A DNA stretch of 64,000 nt from the NCBI GenBank assembly GCA_016934825.1, contig JAFGSB010000140.1, positions 1-64,000 of the forward strand, read 5' to 3'. A model generated the notes under the pieces. That model was not told the DNA's origin. It saw only the letters and a program-made list of their open reading frames with translations, and did not search any database. Made by a program: the position numbers and the translations under genes. This DNA is from Candidatus Zhuqueibacterota bacterium. Its GTDB lineage: Bacteria > Zhuqueibacterota > Zhuqueibacteria > Residuimicrobiales > Krinioviventaceae. Positions 35,503 to 44,774 of this stretch are shown one piece after another (the stretch's first letter is position 1; the number at the start of each line of letters is the position of its first letter).

Positions 35503-37500
35503 ATGAAAAAAATGATCATTATTGCCGGGTTACTGTTCTTTGCGTTCCTTGTTTTACAATGTGGAAACCAACCCTCGTCCACGCAAAACTGGACACACTT
35601 TGTCCGCATTGGGGGGCATGGCTTAAGATTGGACCGCATCGACAATATCATAGAAAGCGCGACCAGTACCCATGTATTCGGCATAGAGGTTGACAATGAC
35701 ATTCCCGGGCGCTATGAAAGTTTTTTGAATCCGGATGAAAAGTTACAGGCGCTCAGGGCGGTTGCGGATAAGGCTCATTCTGTGGGAAATTATGCCTTTG
35801 TTTATATCGCCGGCCTGGAATGTATTACCGCACGGGCTGATCAAACCGAACATACATTTTTTAAAGATCACCCAGATTGGGTGCAGCGCGATATTAACGG
35901 ACGACCGGCTGTTTTTGGCGGAGGAGATGCTTTTTGGATTACTGAAGGCGATGAGGATGTGTGGATCAGCCCCTATCCAAAGGAATGGCGGGATATATAT
36001 ATGGAACGGGTCCGGCAGATTGCGGGCACGGGGATTGACGGTGTTTACGTGGATATCCCTTACTGGATGACCCATTTTCGCGGGTGGAATGATACCTGGG
36101 CCAGTTTTGACGATTATACCGTTGCCGTATTCAAGGAGAAAACCGGTCTCAATGCCAAAACCGATATTAAACTGGGCGATTTCGACGATCCGAATTTTAG
36201 AAAATGGGTAGATTTTCGTATCGAAGCATTGACGAATTTCATGCAGGATATTGATAAAAACGTCAAATCCGTAAACCCAAATTGTATGACCATTGCGGAA
36301 ATATATCCCGGGATCGAAGAAGCCGCGGTCAGAGTTGGCGCCGATGTATATGATATGTACCGGGTTGTGGATGTCATCGCCCATGAATACAGCGCCGGCG
36401 GCTACACGGCTGCCTCCCGTAATCCTCTGGCCTGGTTTAATTATATGGTCGGAATGTATTCATTCAGGGCTTTTGCGGAAACAAAGGCCTCATGGATGTT
36501 AAGTTATTCGTGGGATAATGTGGAAAATATCGCGCCGAAAGATGCGATGCAAAACCTGGCGTTATCACAAGTCATGGCAGGGACCAATACATGGGATGCA
36601 CGGGGTCATGTAATGTCCGGTTCTAACGATTTTGAAGCCCGTAAAGAAATATTCAAGTGGATCGGCGAACATGAAAAAACATTTTATTTGCCGAGAAATC
36701 CTTTAAATCCCATTGGCGTTTATTTTTCGGATAAAACCCGGAATTATTTTTGCGATGAATTTATGGATTCTTATAAAGGCATCATGAACATGCTGCTGCA
36801 ATCTCACCTTGAATTCCAGATTGTTACCCCGCGGACCCTGGCGGATTTTCAGGGCGCCGGAATCATCCTGCCGGATGTAAAATGTATAGGAGCACAGGAG
36901 ATCGATTTGTTGGGTAAATTATACGACGCCGGAAAATTTATATATGCAACCGGCGAAACCGGTAAATATGATATGGAACGGGACCCTGTTCAGGATAATC
37001 CTGTTTTAAAACTCGCCGAAATTCAGGATGATAAAGTTTCACAGCACGGAGACAGATTTGTATCTCTGCCGGAATGTCCCGGCAAGCAATATTTTCAAGT
37101 CGCCGGAAAGGATTTTGATCAAAACGCTCAAACAGGTCAGACGGAAGTTGCCGAATTTATGACATTGTTAAACGCCTTTCAAAAGGATATGGAAGAAAAT
37201 TTTGCTTTCAAACCGGCCGTTGAGATTAAGGCTTCGCCGTACGTGTCCACACAAATTGCCCTTGTCGATAACAAGACTCATGTTTTTATTGCCAATTTTA
37301 AAGGCCTGAAAGGTAATGAAAATGCCTCTCAATTACCCGAGACGGATGTAAAAATCTCCTTCCCGGCAAAACAGAACGCACGTGTATTTAGTTTACCTTA
37401 TTTAGGGCAGGTTGAAGAATTAAAAGGCGAATGGAGCGATGGGCAATTAACCTGTGTTATTCCTGAAATTCAAAAAGGTATGGTTGTCTGGTGTGAATAA
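35503..37500 (+). CDS. TIM-barrel glycosidase-like lipoprotein (GHL type)
   Basis: 665 residues. Seen: a lipobox (LVLQCGNQ); a barrel region (about 30-395) with TGIDGVYVDIPYWMTHFRGW and MTIAEIYPG, whose Asp and Glu could be catalytic; a Rossmann/glutaminase-like domain (about 400-500) as in the trimerisation domain of GH42; and a beta C-terminus (VSTQIALVDNKTHVFIANF). It resembles the uncharacterised GHL6-type hydrolases. It heads a set of hydrolase genes, the next starting 68 bases on. The substrate is unknown. The start at 35503 is supported by the lipobox and the GGTGG site. Confidence 0.75.
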   Translation: MKKMIIIAGLLFFAFLVLQCGNQPSSTQNWTHFVRIGGHGLRLDRIDNIIESATSTHVFGIEVDNDIPGRYESFLNPDEKLQALRAVADKAHSVGNYAFVYIAGLECITARADQTEHTFFKDHPDWVQRDINGRPAVFGGGDAFWITEGDEDVWISPYPKEWRDIYMERVRQIAGTGIDGVYVDIPYWMTHFRGWNDTWASFDDYTVAVFKEKTGLNAKTDIKLGDFDDPNFRKWVDFRIEALTNFMQDIDKNVKSVNPNCMTIAEIYPGIEEAAVRVGADVYDMYRVVDVIAHEYSAGGYTAASRNPLAWFNYMVGMYSFRAFAETKASWMLSYSWDNVENIAPKDAMQNLALSQVMAGTNTWDARGHVMSGSNDFEARKEIFKWIGEHEKTFYLPRNPLNPIGVYFSDKTRNYFCDEFMDSYKGIMNMLLQSHLEFQIVTPRTLADFQGAGIILPDVKCIGAQEIDLLGKLYDAGKFIYATGETGKYDMERDPVQDNPVLKLAEIQDDKVSQHGDRFVSLPECPGKQYFQVAGKDFDQNAQTGQTEVAEFMTLLNAFQKDMEENFAFKPAVEIKASPYVSTQIALVDNKTHVFIANFKGLKGNENASQLPETDVKISFPAKQNARVFSLPYLGQVEELKGEWSDGQLTCVIPEIQKGMVVWCE

Positions 37501-37568
37501 CATAATAGCGGATGTCAGATATTACCTGCATATCCGCATTTTATTATCGAACTCGGAAGGAAAAATTT

Positions 37569-39914
37569 ATGAAAATTCTGCATCGATTCATTTTATCCGG
37601 GGTATTATTGTTATGCCTGATTCAGTTCGCGTTTTCATCAGGTTATGAAAATCCCCGTATAGCCCTTGTAATTAGCGAAAGCAGCTTCCAGCAGCGGTGG
37701 GGAGTGACCCAGATGTCCGCTCATGGATGGGCGGCTGTTGCAAATCTTGCCGGGATTCCTTATGATTGTTTGTTTTTAAAAAATTTAGCTGGTGAAAATG
37801 ACCTGTCTAAATACAAATCAATCGTCATATGTCAATGTACGTATGTGGAAGACGGTCTGTATTCCAAAGTCTTAAATTCTCTGAAAAATTATATTAATCA
37901 GGGCGGGAATCTTATTATTGAAGGTCCATTTGCGATCAACAATGAAAAGGCGGAAGAACGAAACCACGCCGATCTGGATGAATTAATCGGAATCGAATAT
38001 TCCGGTTTTTTCGGCAATTCGGATTATCGTATCAAAGTTTCAAATAACAGGCATTATATTACCCGCATGTTTGAAAAGAACCAGTATGTTACACAGCCGC
38101 TTGTGAATGGTTTGAATATACTCACTTTTAAAAATCAGGGTGATACTCTGCTCACTTCTACAAACGAGAATCAGGCATTTCCTTTTTTAATAGCCCGGGA
38201 TAATGGGAAAAATCGTGTGATCCTGGTAAATGATTTCAGTACGTGGGCGGGTGCGGCATCATTTTTCAGGAATAATCAGCCGCAGGTATTTTATGCGAAT
38301 CAGTTGTTTAATGTGCTTATTCGTACCGTGTTTTGGTCCTTATATGGGGATATGCGGGAGCCTTTTCCGGCGCCCAGTGTGTCCAATGCCAATATGACGG
38401 CGATTATACGTCTGGATGGGGACGCCAGCGGAAATTTGGATGCACAAATCAAAACCATCAGTTATCTGGTGAACATCGCCAGGGAGAGCGGTGTCGTTCC
38501 CCTTTATACCTGGGTATCCTCTCAGGCGACGAGAGCGGGCTGGCAGGATTTGGCGCCCCTGGGTAAAAAAATTGAGGATGCTGGCGGGCAAATAGGCACA
38601 CACAGTAAATTCCATCGTATTGGCAGGGACATGACGGAGGAACGATGGCAGGCGGAACTGGACGACTCTATAGAGGAAATCGAATTCAATACCAGCGATT
38701 TTGGGTATCCCATCGGTAAAGTGGAGTTTTTTATCAATCCGGGCAACACTATCCATATGAATGATTACGAACAGATAGCAAAGCGGTTTTCCTTTTATAT
38801 GACGCATGGCTTTGAACAGGATATGCCATTGGGTTATGGCAATCTGACCTGGTACACCGGCGCCTATAAAAACCTGGTCGTATTGGAGAATGTGCCCTCA
38901 CCCGATTACCAATGGTTTTATGATCCTTCATGGAGTTATACAACTGCCCAGATCACCGCATATGAAGAAGCCGTATTTGATCATATGTACGATAATATCG
39001 GACGGGGCGTCATTTTTAATGAAATGTGGCATGATTATTCCATCATCTCACAACCGCAAAAGGGTAAAGAACGAATTATGAACAAAAATAATCTGCCTTT
39101 TTATGATGCCATGAAAAACAAATTTGCGACACATGATATTTATTGTCCCGATCCGGTGGATCTGGGTAATAAACTGCGGGCAATCGCGCAGTGGAATTAT
39201 TCATGGTCGGTCAAAGGGAATCGGATCGAACTTTTATTGGATCTCTCAGACGTACTGCTTGATACGGTTGCCCATTTTACAGGCGGTATGGGTGTCGGTA
39301 TTGAAAATACAAACCGGTTCATCCAATCCGTGACAATAAATGGCAAACCGCATTATGCTTATAATGACCGGCTTATTATTTTGCCGAACCTGGTTAAAGG
39401 CAAAAATACTATCATTGCGGAACTGGGCGATGACCCATCCACTGAAAACCATCTCACTTTTATTTCAAAACGCATGCCCGGAATTGTAAAAAAAGGGAAT
39501 GATCTGGAAACAACGATACTAACCAAAAGCAGGGCGAAATTCGTTTTTGCCGTTCAGGAACCCTGTGTGCTGCTCAATGCCGATGAGCAGGAGTGGAATC
39601 GTAAGGGAGACGGTAATCTCAGAGCGAGCGTCACATCCGATCGCCGTGTGGTCCTGCGAAAACTGGGAAAACGCGATTTTAAAATCACCGCCTGCGATCT
39701 CGTTGTTTCAGAATGTAATGAAAGTTCTAACAATATAAAGCTGACCCTGAATAATGCGGATGGGGAAAAATCCACTTTTTGTTTTTACGATTCCAAAAAG
39801 CCTCAATCTGTGTTGTTGGGAAATGAGAGTCTTGAGATTCAGTCAAAGGGGGAAGAGTATCAGGTGTCGCTTCCGGAATTTAACGGGAGGGCGGAATTAT
39901 CGATCAAATTTTAA
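37569..39914 (+). CDS. Deacetylase-like protein with N-terminal glutaminase-like domain
   Basis: 781 residues. Seen: a signal peptide, then a class-I-glutaminase-like domain (about 25-260; PRIALVISES, NQGGNLIIEGP), then a polysaccharide-deacetylase/NodB-like barrel (about 275-520) with IIRLDGDASGNLD (metal Asp) and GTHSKFHRIG (two His), followed by beta-rich tails. This combination is uncommon and is shared in outline with the ThuA-like protein at 61.5 kb and the barrels on both sides. Whether it deacetylates is unproven. The AAGGA site and ATG at 37569 define the start. It lies between two barrel hydrolase genes. Confidence 0.72.
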   Translation: MKILHRFILSGVLLLCLIQFAFSSGYENPRIALVISESSFQQRWGVTQMSAHGWAAVANLAGIPYDCLFLKNLAGENDLSKYKSIVICQCTYVEDGLYSKVLNSLKNYINQGGNLIIEGPFAINNEKAEERNHADLDELIGIEYSGFFGNSDYRIKVSNNRHYITRMFEKNQYVTQPLVNGLNILTFKNQGDTLLTSTNENQAFPFLIARDNGKNRVILVNDFSTWAGAASFFRNNQPQVFYANQLFNVLIRTVFWSLYGDMREPFPAPSVSNANMTAIIRLDGDASGNLDAQIKTISYLVNIARESGVVPLYTWVSSQATRAGWQDLAPLGKKIEDAGGQIGTHSKFHRIGRDMTEERWQAELDDSIEEIEFNTSDFGYPIGKVEFFINPGNTIHMNDYEQIAKRFSFYMTHGFEQDMPLGYGNLTWYTGAYKNLVVLENVPSPDYQWFYDPSWSYTTAQITAYEEAVFDHMYDNIGRGVIFNEMWHDYSIISQPQKGKERIMNKNNLPFYDAMKNKFATHDIYCPDPVDLGNKLRAIAQWNYSWSVKGNRIELLLDLSDVLLDTVAHFTGGMGVGIENTNRFIQSVTINGKPHYAYNDRLIILPNLVKGKNTIIAELGDDPSTENHLTFISKRMPGIVKKGNDLETTILTKSRAKFVFAVQEPCVLLNADEQEWNRKGDGNLRASVTSDRRVVLRKLGKRDFKITACDLVVSECNESSNNIKLTLNNADGEKSTFCFYDSKKPQSVLLGNESLEIQSKGEEYQVSLPEFNGRAELSIKF

Positions 39915-40022
39915 GAATAAAAAAGGATTTTAATTAGCTCTTTAATTTGCAGAGCAGTTTTTGTCTTTTTGTACGAAAATAAACTTTATAATATATTTCA
40001 TTTTATAAAAAGGGAGTGAAAA

Positions 40023-42194
40023 ATGTTTCGATTAAAAAAGATTGTTGCCGCCGGATTATTGATTATTTCGGTAATTATACTGTCATTGTGCGTAAAATCG
40101 ACTCAGGGATGGAAACCTAGTACTGACTGGGGTCATTGGCGTTTGGGTCACCGGTCAAATTTGGAATTTTTGGAGGAAAATCGTTTCACCGTTACATTCG
40201 GCAGCGGGGCCCCCGGATTTGAGGACGTCAGCCGTGAAGAATTTGATAAAAGAATGGACGAAGCCAAGGCGTTTAATAAAAGTTATCATGATAAAGGGTA
40301 TATAGTACTCCGCTATTTATCCACTTCATTGGGTGGAAGATCGGAATCGAATCAAGATATTCCGAAAAAAGAACAAATTCGTCTATTAAAATTTTACCAG
40401 GAAAACTGGAATGATTTCCAGGATTATATAGGTCCCAAACCCGAAGATGATCCGACCACATGGATTACAATCCGGCCCGATGGGTCGTTTCCCTTTTATC
40501 GCTATGCCCCTTATGGCAGAGAAACCGGTCCGGGATTTGAGACCTGGGGATGTCCGAATAATCCATATTATGTCCGTATGATGGAAGGGCGTATTCGGGC
40601 ACAGGCAGAAACCGGAATAGACGGTTCCTATGTCGACTGGACCCAGATATCCGGAGGAACCTGTTATTGTCCTTACTGTCAGAAAGCATTTGTCGAGTAT
40701 TTAAAAAATAATCTCCCCGTCGAAGCGGCGAAAGCAAAATATAATGTTTCCGATTATCAGGCCGTTAAACCTCCGGAAAAACGCGGTGAACCGTTCTGGA
40801 TGGAATGGGTTCAATTTCGTGGTCATACGGTTGCAGAATTTCATAAACGGCTGCGGACAGTGGCGAGGCAATATAATCCACATTTCATGATCGCCGGAAA
40901 TGTTTTCGGCGGTTTCGGATACGGACCTATTGCTTATGATGCTGCCGGAAATATGGAATATTTGGGAGAAGATGGATATGATGATTTTATCTACTCCGAA
41001 ATTCAGGAATTTTTGGACAGCGCCCCGCGAAAAGATGAAAATGGCGTTAAAATTACCAACAGTCCCGCTTTGAAATTTCTGAGCGCGGCATCCCATGGCA
41101 AACCGGTCATTATATACGCCACGGAAATCACTCCGCCTATTTATCCCGATCCGACGGAAAAATGCCTCAGTGCAATGTCCCAGATTAATATTGCCGAAGC
41201 AATAGCCAATCATACCATTTTTAGGGAAAAACGGGAAACACCTCCGGGCGCCACCGCCGTTTATCAATTTTTAGCTGAAAATGAAGCACATCTGCTCGGT
41301 GAACATCTTTATGGAAATATTGCCATTCTTGCCTCACTCAATCAATATCTTGCCGATGAATTGAGCTTTGCATTCAGTACTTCCCGTGTGTTGGCCGATA
41401 AAGGTATCGCGCATGTTATGATAGTGGAAGATGATTTGTTAACTGACGGGATAAATCAATTTGATTTGATCGTTTTACCTTATTTACCTCTTTTAAGTTT
41501 AAAGAAACAGGCGGCATTACAGAAATATGTTGAAAATGGCGGCCAATTATTGATACTGGGTGAATGCAGCCAGAAAGATGAGTTTAATGTCCCACAAACG
41601 GAAAATATTTTGGCCAAAATGCTTGGCGCGGATGACTATCCTGAAACCGCTGTAGATAAAGACTTGAAAAAAGGAAAGGTTTGCTTTCTGCCTTTGCAAA
41701 TACCGGAATCCAGGTTTTTGATCCCCATGAAATTAAAGGGAGAATATACAACTTTTGGCCCGACCATGGCAGATGTTTTTGCGGATATTCCTGAAGGATA
41801 CACCCGGAACCGGATTGATCCGGTTCTCAGGCAAAAACTTGAAGCCCTGAGCGATAAAATTTTAAATTTGTTTGACGGTAAGGTCACAAGTATTTCTGAT
41901 CAACATCCGTATGTTGAATTGACCACCATGTTTAATAAAGAAACGGACAAATTGCTCGTTCATTTTGTGAACTATGATGTCACGATCGACGGTACTATCA
42001 CCCCGGCCGCCAATGTGCCTGTGCAGTTGTTGACGCCGAAAGGAAAACGCGTTAAACAAATTCAATACAGCGGTGAATTATCAACAATGAAGGAATTACA
42101 ATTCGATGTGGTATCGGATCAAAATCGGCAACTCATTTCTTTCTCGCTTGATAAACTCAATGTTTACGGCCTGGCTGTTGTCACTTTGGAGTGA
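40023..42194 (+). CDS. TIM-barrel glycosidase-like protein, second paralogue
   Basis: 723 residues. Seen: an N-terminal membrane anchor or signal (LLIISVIILSLCV), then a barrel domain (about 30-400) with TGIDGSYVDWTQISGGTCYCPYCQKAF (a typical Asp then CxxC site), EYLGEDGYDD and HGKPVIIYATE, then a glutaminase-like domain (about 400-560; LQKYVENGGQLLILGEC) and a beta C-terminus. It has the same domain order as the gene at 35503 but little sequence identity by eye. GGGAGTG precedes the ATG. It is probably cargo or a cell-surface enzyme for a plant or algal glycan. Confidence 0.75.
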   Translation: MFRLKKIVAAGLLIISVIILSLCVKSTQGWKPSTDWGHWRLGHRSNLEFLEENRFTVTFGSGAPGFEDVSREEFDKRMDEAKAFNKSYHDKGYIVLRYLSTSLGGRSESNQDIPKKEQIRLLKFYQENWNDFQDYIGPKPEDDPTTWITIRPDGSFPFYRYAPYGRETGPGFETWGCPNNPYYVRMMEGRIRAQAETGIDGSYVDWTQISGGTCYCPYCQKAFVEYLKNNLPVEAAKAKYNVSDYQAVKPPEKRGEPFWMEWVQFRGHTVAEFHKRLRTVARQYNPHFMIAGNVFGGFGYGPIAYDAAGNMEYLGEDGYDDFIYSEIQEFLDSAPRKDENGVKITNSPALKFLSAASHGKPVIIYATEITPPIYPDPTEKCLSAMSQINIAEAIANHTIFREKRETPPGATAVYQFLAENEAHLLGEHLYGNIAILASLNQYLADELSFAFSTSRVLADKGIAHVMIVEDDLLTDGINQFDLIVLPYLPLLSLKKQAALQKYVENGGQLLILGECSQKDEFNVPQTENILAKMLGADDYPETAVDKDLKKGKVCFLPLQIPESRFLIPMKLKGEYTTFGPTMADVFADIPEGYTRNRIDPVLRQKLEALSDKILNLFDGKVTSISDQHPYVELTTMFNKETDKLLVHFVNYDVTIDGTITPAANVPVQLLTPKGKRVKQIQYSGELSTMKELQFDVVSDQNRQLISFSLDKLNVYGLAVVTLE

Positions 42195-42230
42195 AAGAAC
42201 GAAAAAATATTTGATGATTGAGATACAAAA

Positions 42231-42268
42231 ATACCGCGGGCAATTTTTGCCTGCGGTATTTTTTTTAT
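42231..42268 (+). terminator. Terminator after the barrel gene
   Basis: Inverted repeat ATACCGCGGGCA / TGCCTGCGGTAT with an ATTTT loop (one mismatch), followed by eight T residues. It ends the three-gene hydrolase run. Confidence 0.85.
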
Positions 42269-42444
42269 AAATCGGATGTCAAATTGGTTGGCGCGACAGG
42301 TGTGGACAATAAAAAATTGTTATATAATCAGTTGTCGCAGAAAAAGCATTTTACTGTTTAATAATATTAGCTTAACATTTTGGCAGCTCATATTGATTGA
42401 ACCAAATGTAATAAGAACTTGGGGTAACGTATGTAGAGGACTAA

Positions 42445-42594
42445 GTTCGACCCGGCAATCTCATTCGATTGATGGTCGGATTACACCACCTCAATTACGC
42501 ATCTAACGATAGTGATAAATCTGTTATAAACCGCTTTCGCAAGCAAGTTGGTTCCGCCGGTTTTGAGACGCTTTTAAGGCAATTGTGGAAACGA
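42445..42594 (+). pseudogene. Decayed IS5/IS1182-type transposase fragment
   Basis: A 49-codon open stretch encodes RPGNLIRLMVGLHHLNYASN, then a Ser/Asp-rich part, then NRFRKQVGSAGFETLLRQL. These match, in order, the N-terminal box (PIRLMVGLHxLKxxxNLSDE) and the later FRKRLGEEGxExLL box of IS5/IS1182-family transposases. The tryptophan-rich segment normally lying between them is deleted. It is bounded by stops on both sides, so it is a remnant and not a gene. Confidence 0.6.
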
Positions 42595-42683
42595 TAAACG
42601 GAAACTGCCGGTTGGCGGACGATGTGCGTCACCTCAGCCCCGCTAATAGCTCACAAATTACAAAACCCCCACGACCTGTTATA

Positions 42684-44261
42684 TTATCTCACCCGCGTAT
42701 ACCAGGGTAACCTTTCAATCGGCGCCTGTATTTCAATCGAACATGGGCCCTGCACAATACTGCCGTCGTCACCTTTCCATTCACCCTCGGGAAACATTAC
42801 CGTGCGGGAATAGGCGTTCTTGTCCAAAACAGGCGCGACAAGAATATCGTCTCCCAGCATGAACTGGTCCTGAACTTGTGCATATCCTTTATGCGGAAAA
42901 ACATATTCCATAGACCGGACTATCGGTTCGCCGGTTTGCGCGGCTCCCTTTGCCAGGGCCAGAATTTTACGTCCCATCTTTTGATGCAATAATGCCATAT
43001 CCCTGCAAATTTTTGTATATTCCGTTGACAACACGCGCCATGGCGACACGGAGAACTGCATCATGGGCATCAGCGCGTGGCACTGCGCGGAACGGACAAT
43101 CAGTTGCTGGTCTATCTTTTCCAGGTTCAGAAAGGAGGAAAATTCTCCCCCGCCGATCATATCCGGACAGGTATAAGCGTACCCCACCAATCCCTGGACA
43201 ATAATCCCGGGGATGAGTTGATGTAAAGCTTCCCAACTATGGTCCTTGTCGCGCAACCGCTGGGCCAGCGGCTGGCCTCCCATTTTCCAGCACGCCCGGT
43301 ATTCATTGAGCGGATAGTCCAGACCGATTGCGGCGAATAATTCAGAGTGTGTATTGGCATCGACATCTTTAAAAGCCCTGATATCGCCGGTATAATAATT
43401 CGCGTCACCGGCGTCTAACTTGAATCCATCCACATTATAAAAATCAACGAGCCGCGTTAACTGCCCCTTAAACCATTTCACGGTTTCCGGATTTGTCAAA
43501 TCCAGCAGCGCGCTTGCACCGTTCCACCAGCGAATGATGGCAGGTCTGTTAGACCCCTGCTCCATTAACAACAACCGTTTTTTTGCCAGTTCCCGGTATA
43601 CCGGAGAATCCGCGCTTATAAACGGACAAATCCACAACATGACCTTAAAACCCGCCTGATGCAGTGTGTCGATCATGGCTTTCGGATTTTGAAATGTTTC
43701 CGCCTTGAATTCAAACGTGCCGTAATCCTCCTGCCAGTTGTCGTCAATCATAATCACGCCCGGCGGAAAACCGTTGTTAATAATGCTCTTTGCGTAATTC
43801 AAAATGTCTTTCTGATTTTGGTCGTACATCAATTCGATCCAGGTATTATATTGCGGATGAGTGAGAAGCAACGGGCCCGGTATTTTCCCCGCCGCCGGGA
43901 AATACGTTTTACTGGCAGATAAATATCCTTCCCGCAAAGTTGTGCCCGCGGAATCAAAAACAATAACACTTTTTTCACCGGTCAATTCGATGATATCATT
44001 ATTAAATTTAAAGGCAAAAGGATCGTCACACCATATAAAACGGCCCTGATCGGACAGCAAAAAGGGCTGCGCCTGGTTGCCTTTGGTATTTCCACGCATG
44101 TCGATGGAATAGCCGTTTTCGAACGGCATTTTATAACCGTCAACGATTGCTCCTCCCCACCATTTTTCATCCTTTTGTATCTGAACATCAAGATGTTGTC
44201 CCCATAAAACTGTTTGCGAAAACATCCAGAAAACAATAACGATAAAAAATTTGTTGTTCAT
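42684..44261 (-). CDS. GH31 family glycosidase, MYORG-like
   Basis: 525 residues. Seen: a signal peptide (ends near VLWGQ), an N-terminal beta domain, and a (beta/alpha)8 barrel with VIMIDDNWQEDYG, KVMLWICPF and GFKLDAGD (nucleophile Asp283). Next comes the RLRDKDHSW region (candidate acid/base Asp near 338-340), then YTCPDMIGGG, and a C-terminal beta region. The last motifs match the MYORG/'tobi' branch of GH31, some of which are alpha-galactosidases, rather than classical alpha-glucosidases. AGGAGG lies before the ATG. It is transcribed towards the hydrolase cluster, converging on the terminator. Confidence 0.85.
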   Translation of the reverse strand: MNNKFFIVIVFWMFSQTVLWGQHLDVQIQKDEKWWGGAIVDGYKMPFENGYSIDMRGNTKGNQAQPFLLSDQGRFIWCDDPFAFKFNNDIIELTGEKSVIVFDSAGTTLREGYLSASKTYFPAAGKIPGPLLLTHPQYNTWIELMYDQNQKDILNYAKSIINNGFPPGVIMIDDNWQEDYGTFEFKAETFQNPKAMIDTLHQAGFKVMLWICPFISADSPVYRELAKKRLLLMEQGSNRPAIIRWWNGASALLDLTNPETVKWFKGQLTRLVDFYNVDGFKLDAGDANYYTGDIRAFKDVDANTHSELFAAIGLDYPLNEYRACWKMGGQPLAQRLRDKDHSWEALHQLIPGIIVQGLVGYAYTCPDMIGGGEFSSFLNLEKIDQQLIVRSAQCHALMPMMQFSVSPWRVLSTEYTKICRDMALLHQKMGRKILALAKGAAQTGEPIVRSMEYVFPHKGYAQVQDQFMLGDDILVAPVLDKNAYSRTVMFPEGEWKGDDGSIVQGPCSIEIQAPIERLPWYTRVR

Positions 44262-44774
44262 AAAGCCCTCCTGTCCAAATTAAATATTTCCACGGTAATA
44301 TGTTTTGAATATATACTGAAAAAATTTATTATTCTCTGGATAAAAAACCGGTAAGTTATAACTATCCAATACAATTTCAATTTTTTATCACGCACACATC
44401 AAATTGTTCATTAATTTACATTCCGTAAAATTTTCACTGGAAAAATTATTCCCCTTAAATTAAGCATAATTGTTATAATGAGCCATAAAAAAATTCTGTG
44501 CGGTTATAATAAATCATTTACGAATCTTTTTAATTGAATGGTCCCGATTCCTTATCGATTGGTTTACACCCTTGTTCAGAATTCCATTCCCGGCACAGTA
44601 TACAAAAAATGACGTTCCGTCAAATAAATTCTTCCACACAGTGGAATAACACCTGCAGGTCCAAAAAATTAATTAGACAGGATTTGGTTGCTCCTGACAT
44701 CAACATTTATTATATTTATTGATAAAACTGATATTACCGGTAATCATTAAATTTTATTTAAACAGGAATATTAT
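44262..44774. other. Intergenic region between divergent glycosidase genes
   Basis: About 510 AT-rich bases carrying the promoters of the GH31 and amylase genes. No reading frame looks coding. Runs of A and T are frequent; no clear operator or riboswitch was found. Confidence 0.45.

Noticed and set aside
35743-36384. Minus-strand 213-codon frame inside the barrel hydrolase
   Set aside because: It is antisense to a protein with conserved barrel features, so not a gene.
42276-42506. 76-codon frame at the transposase remnant
   Set aside because: It is in a different frame from the preserved transposase boxes and shows no similarity itself.
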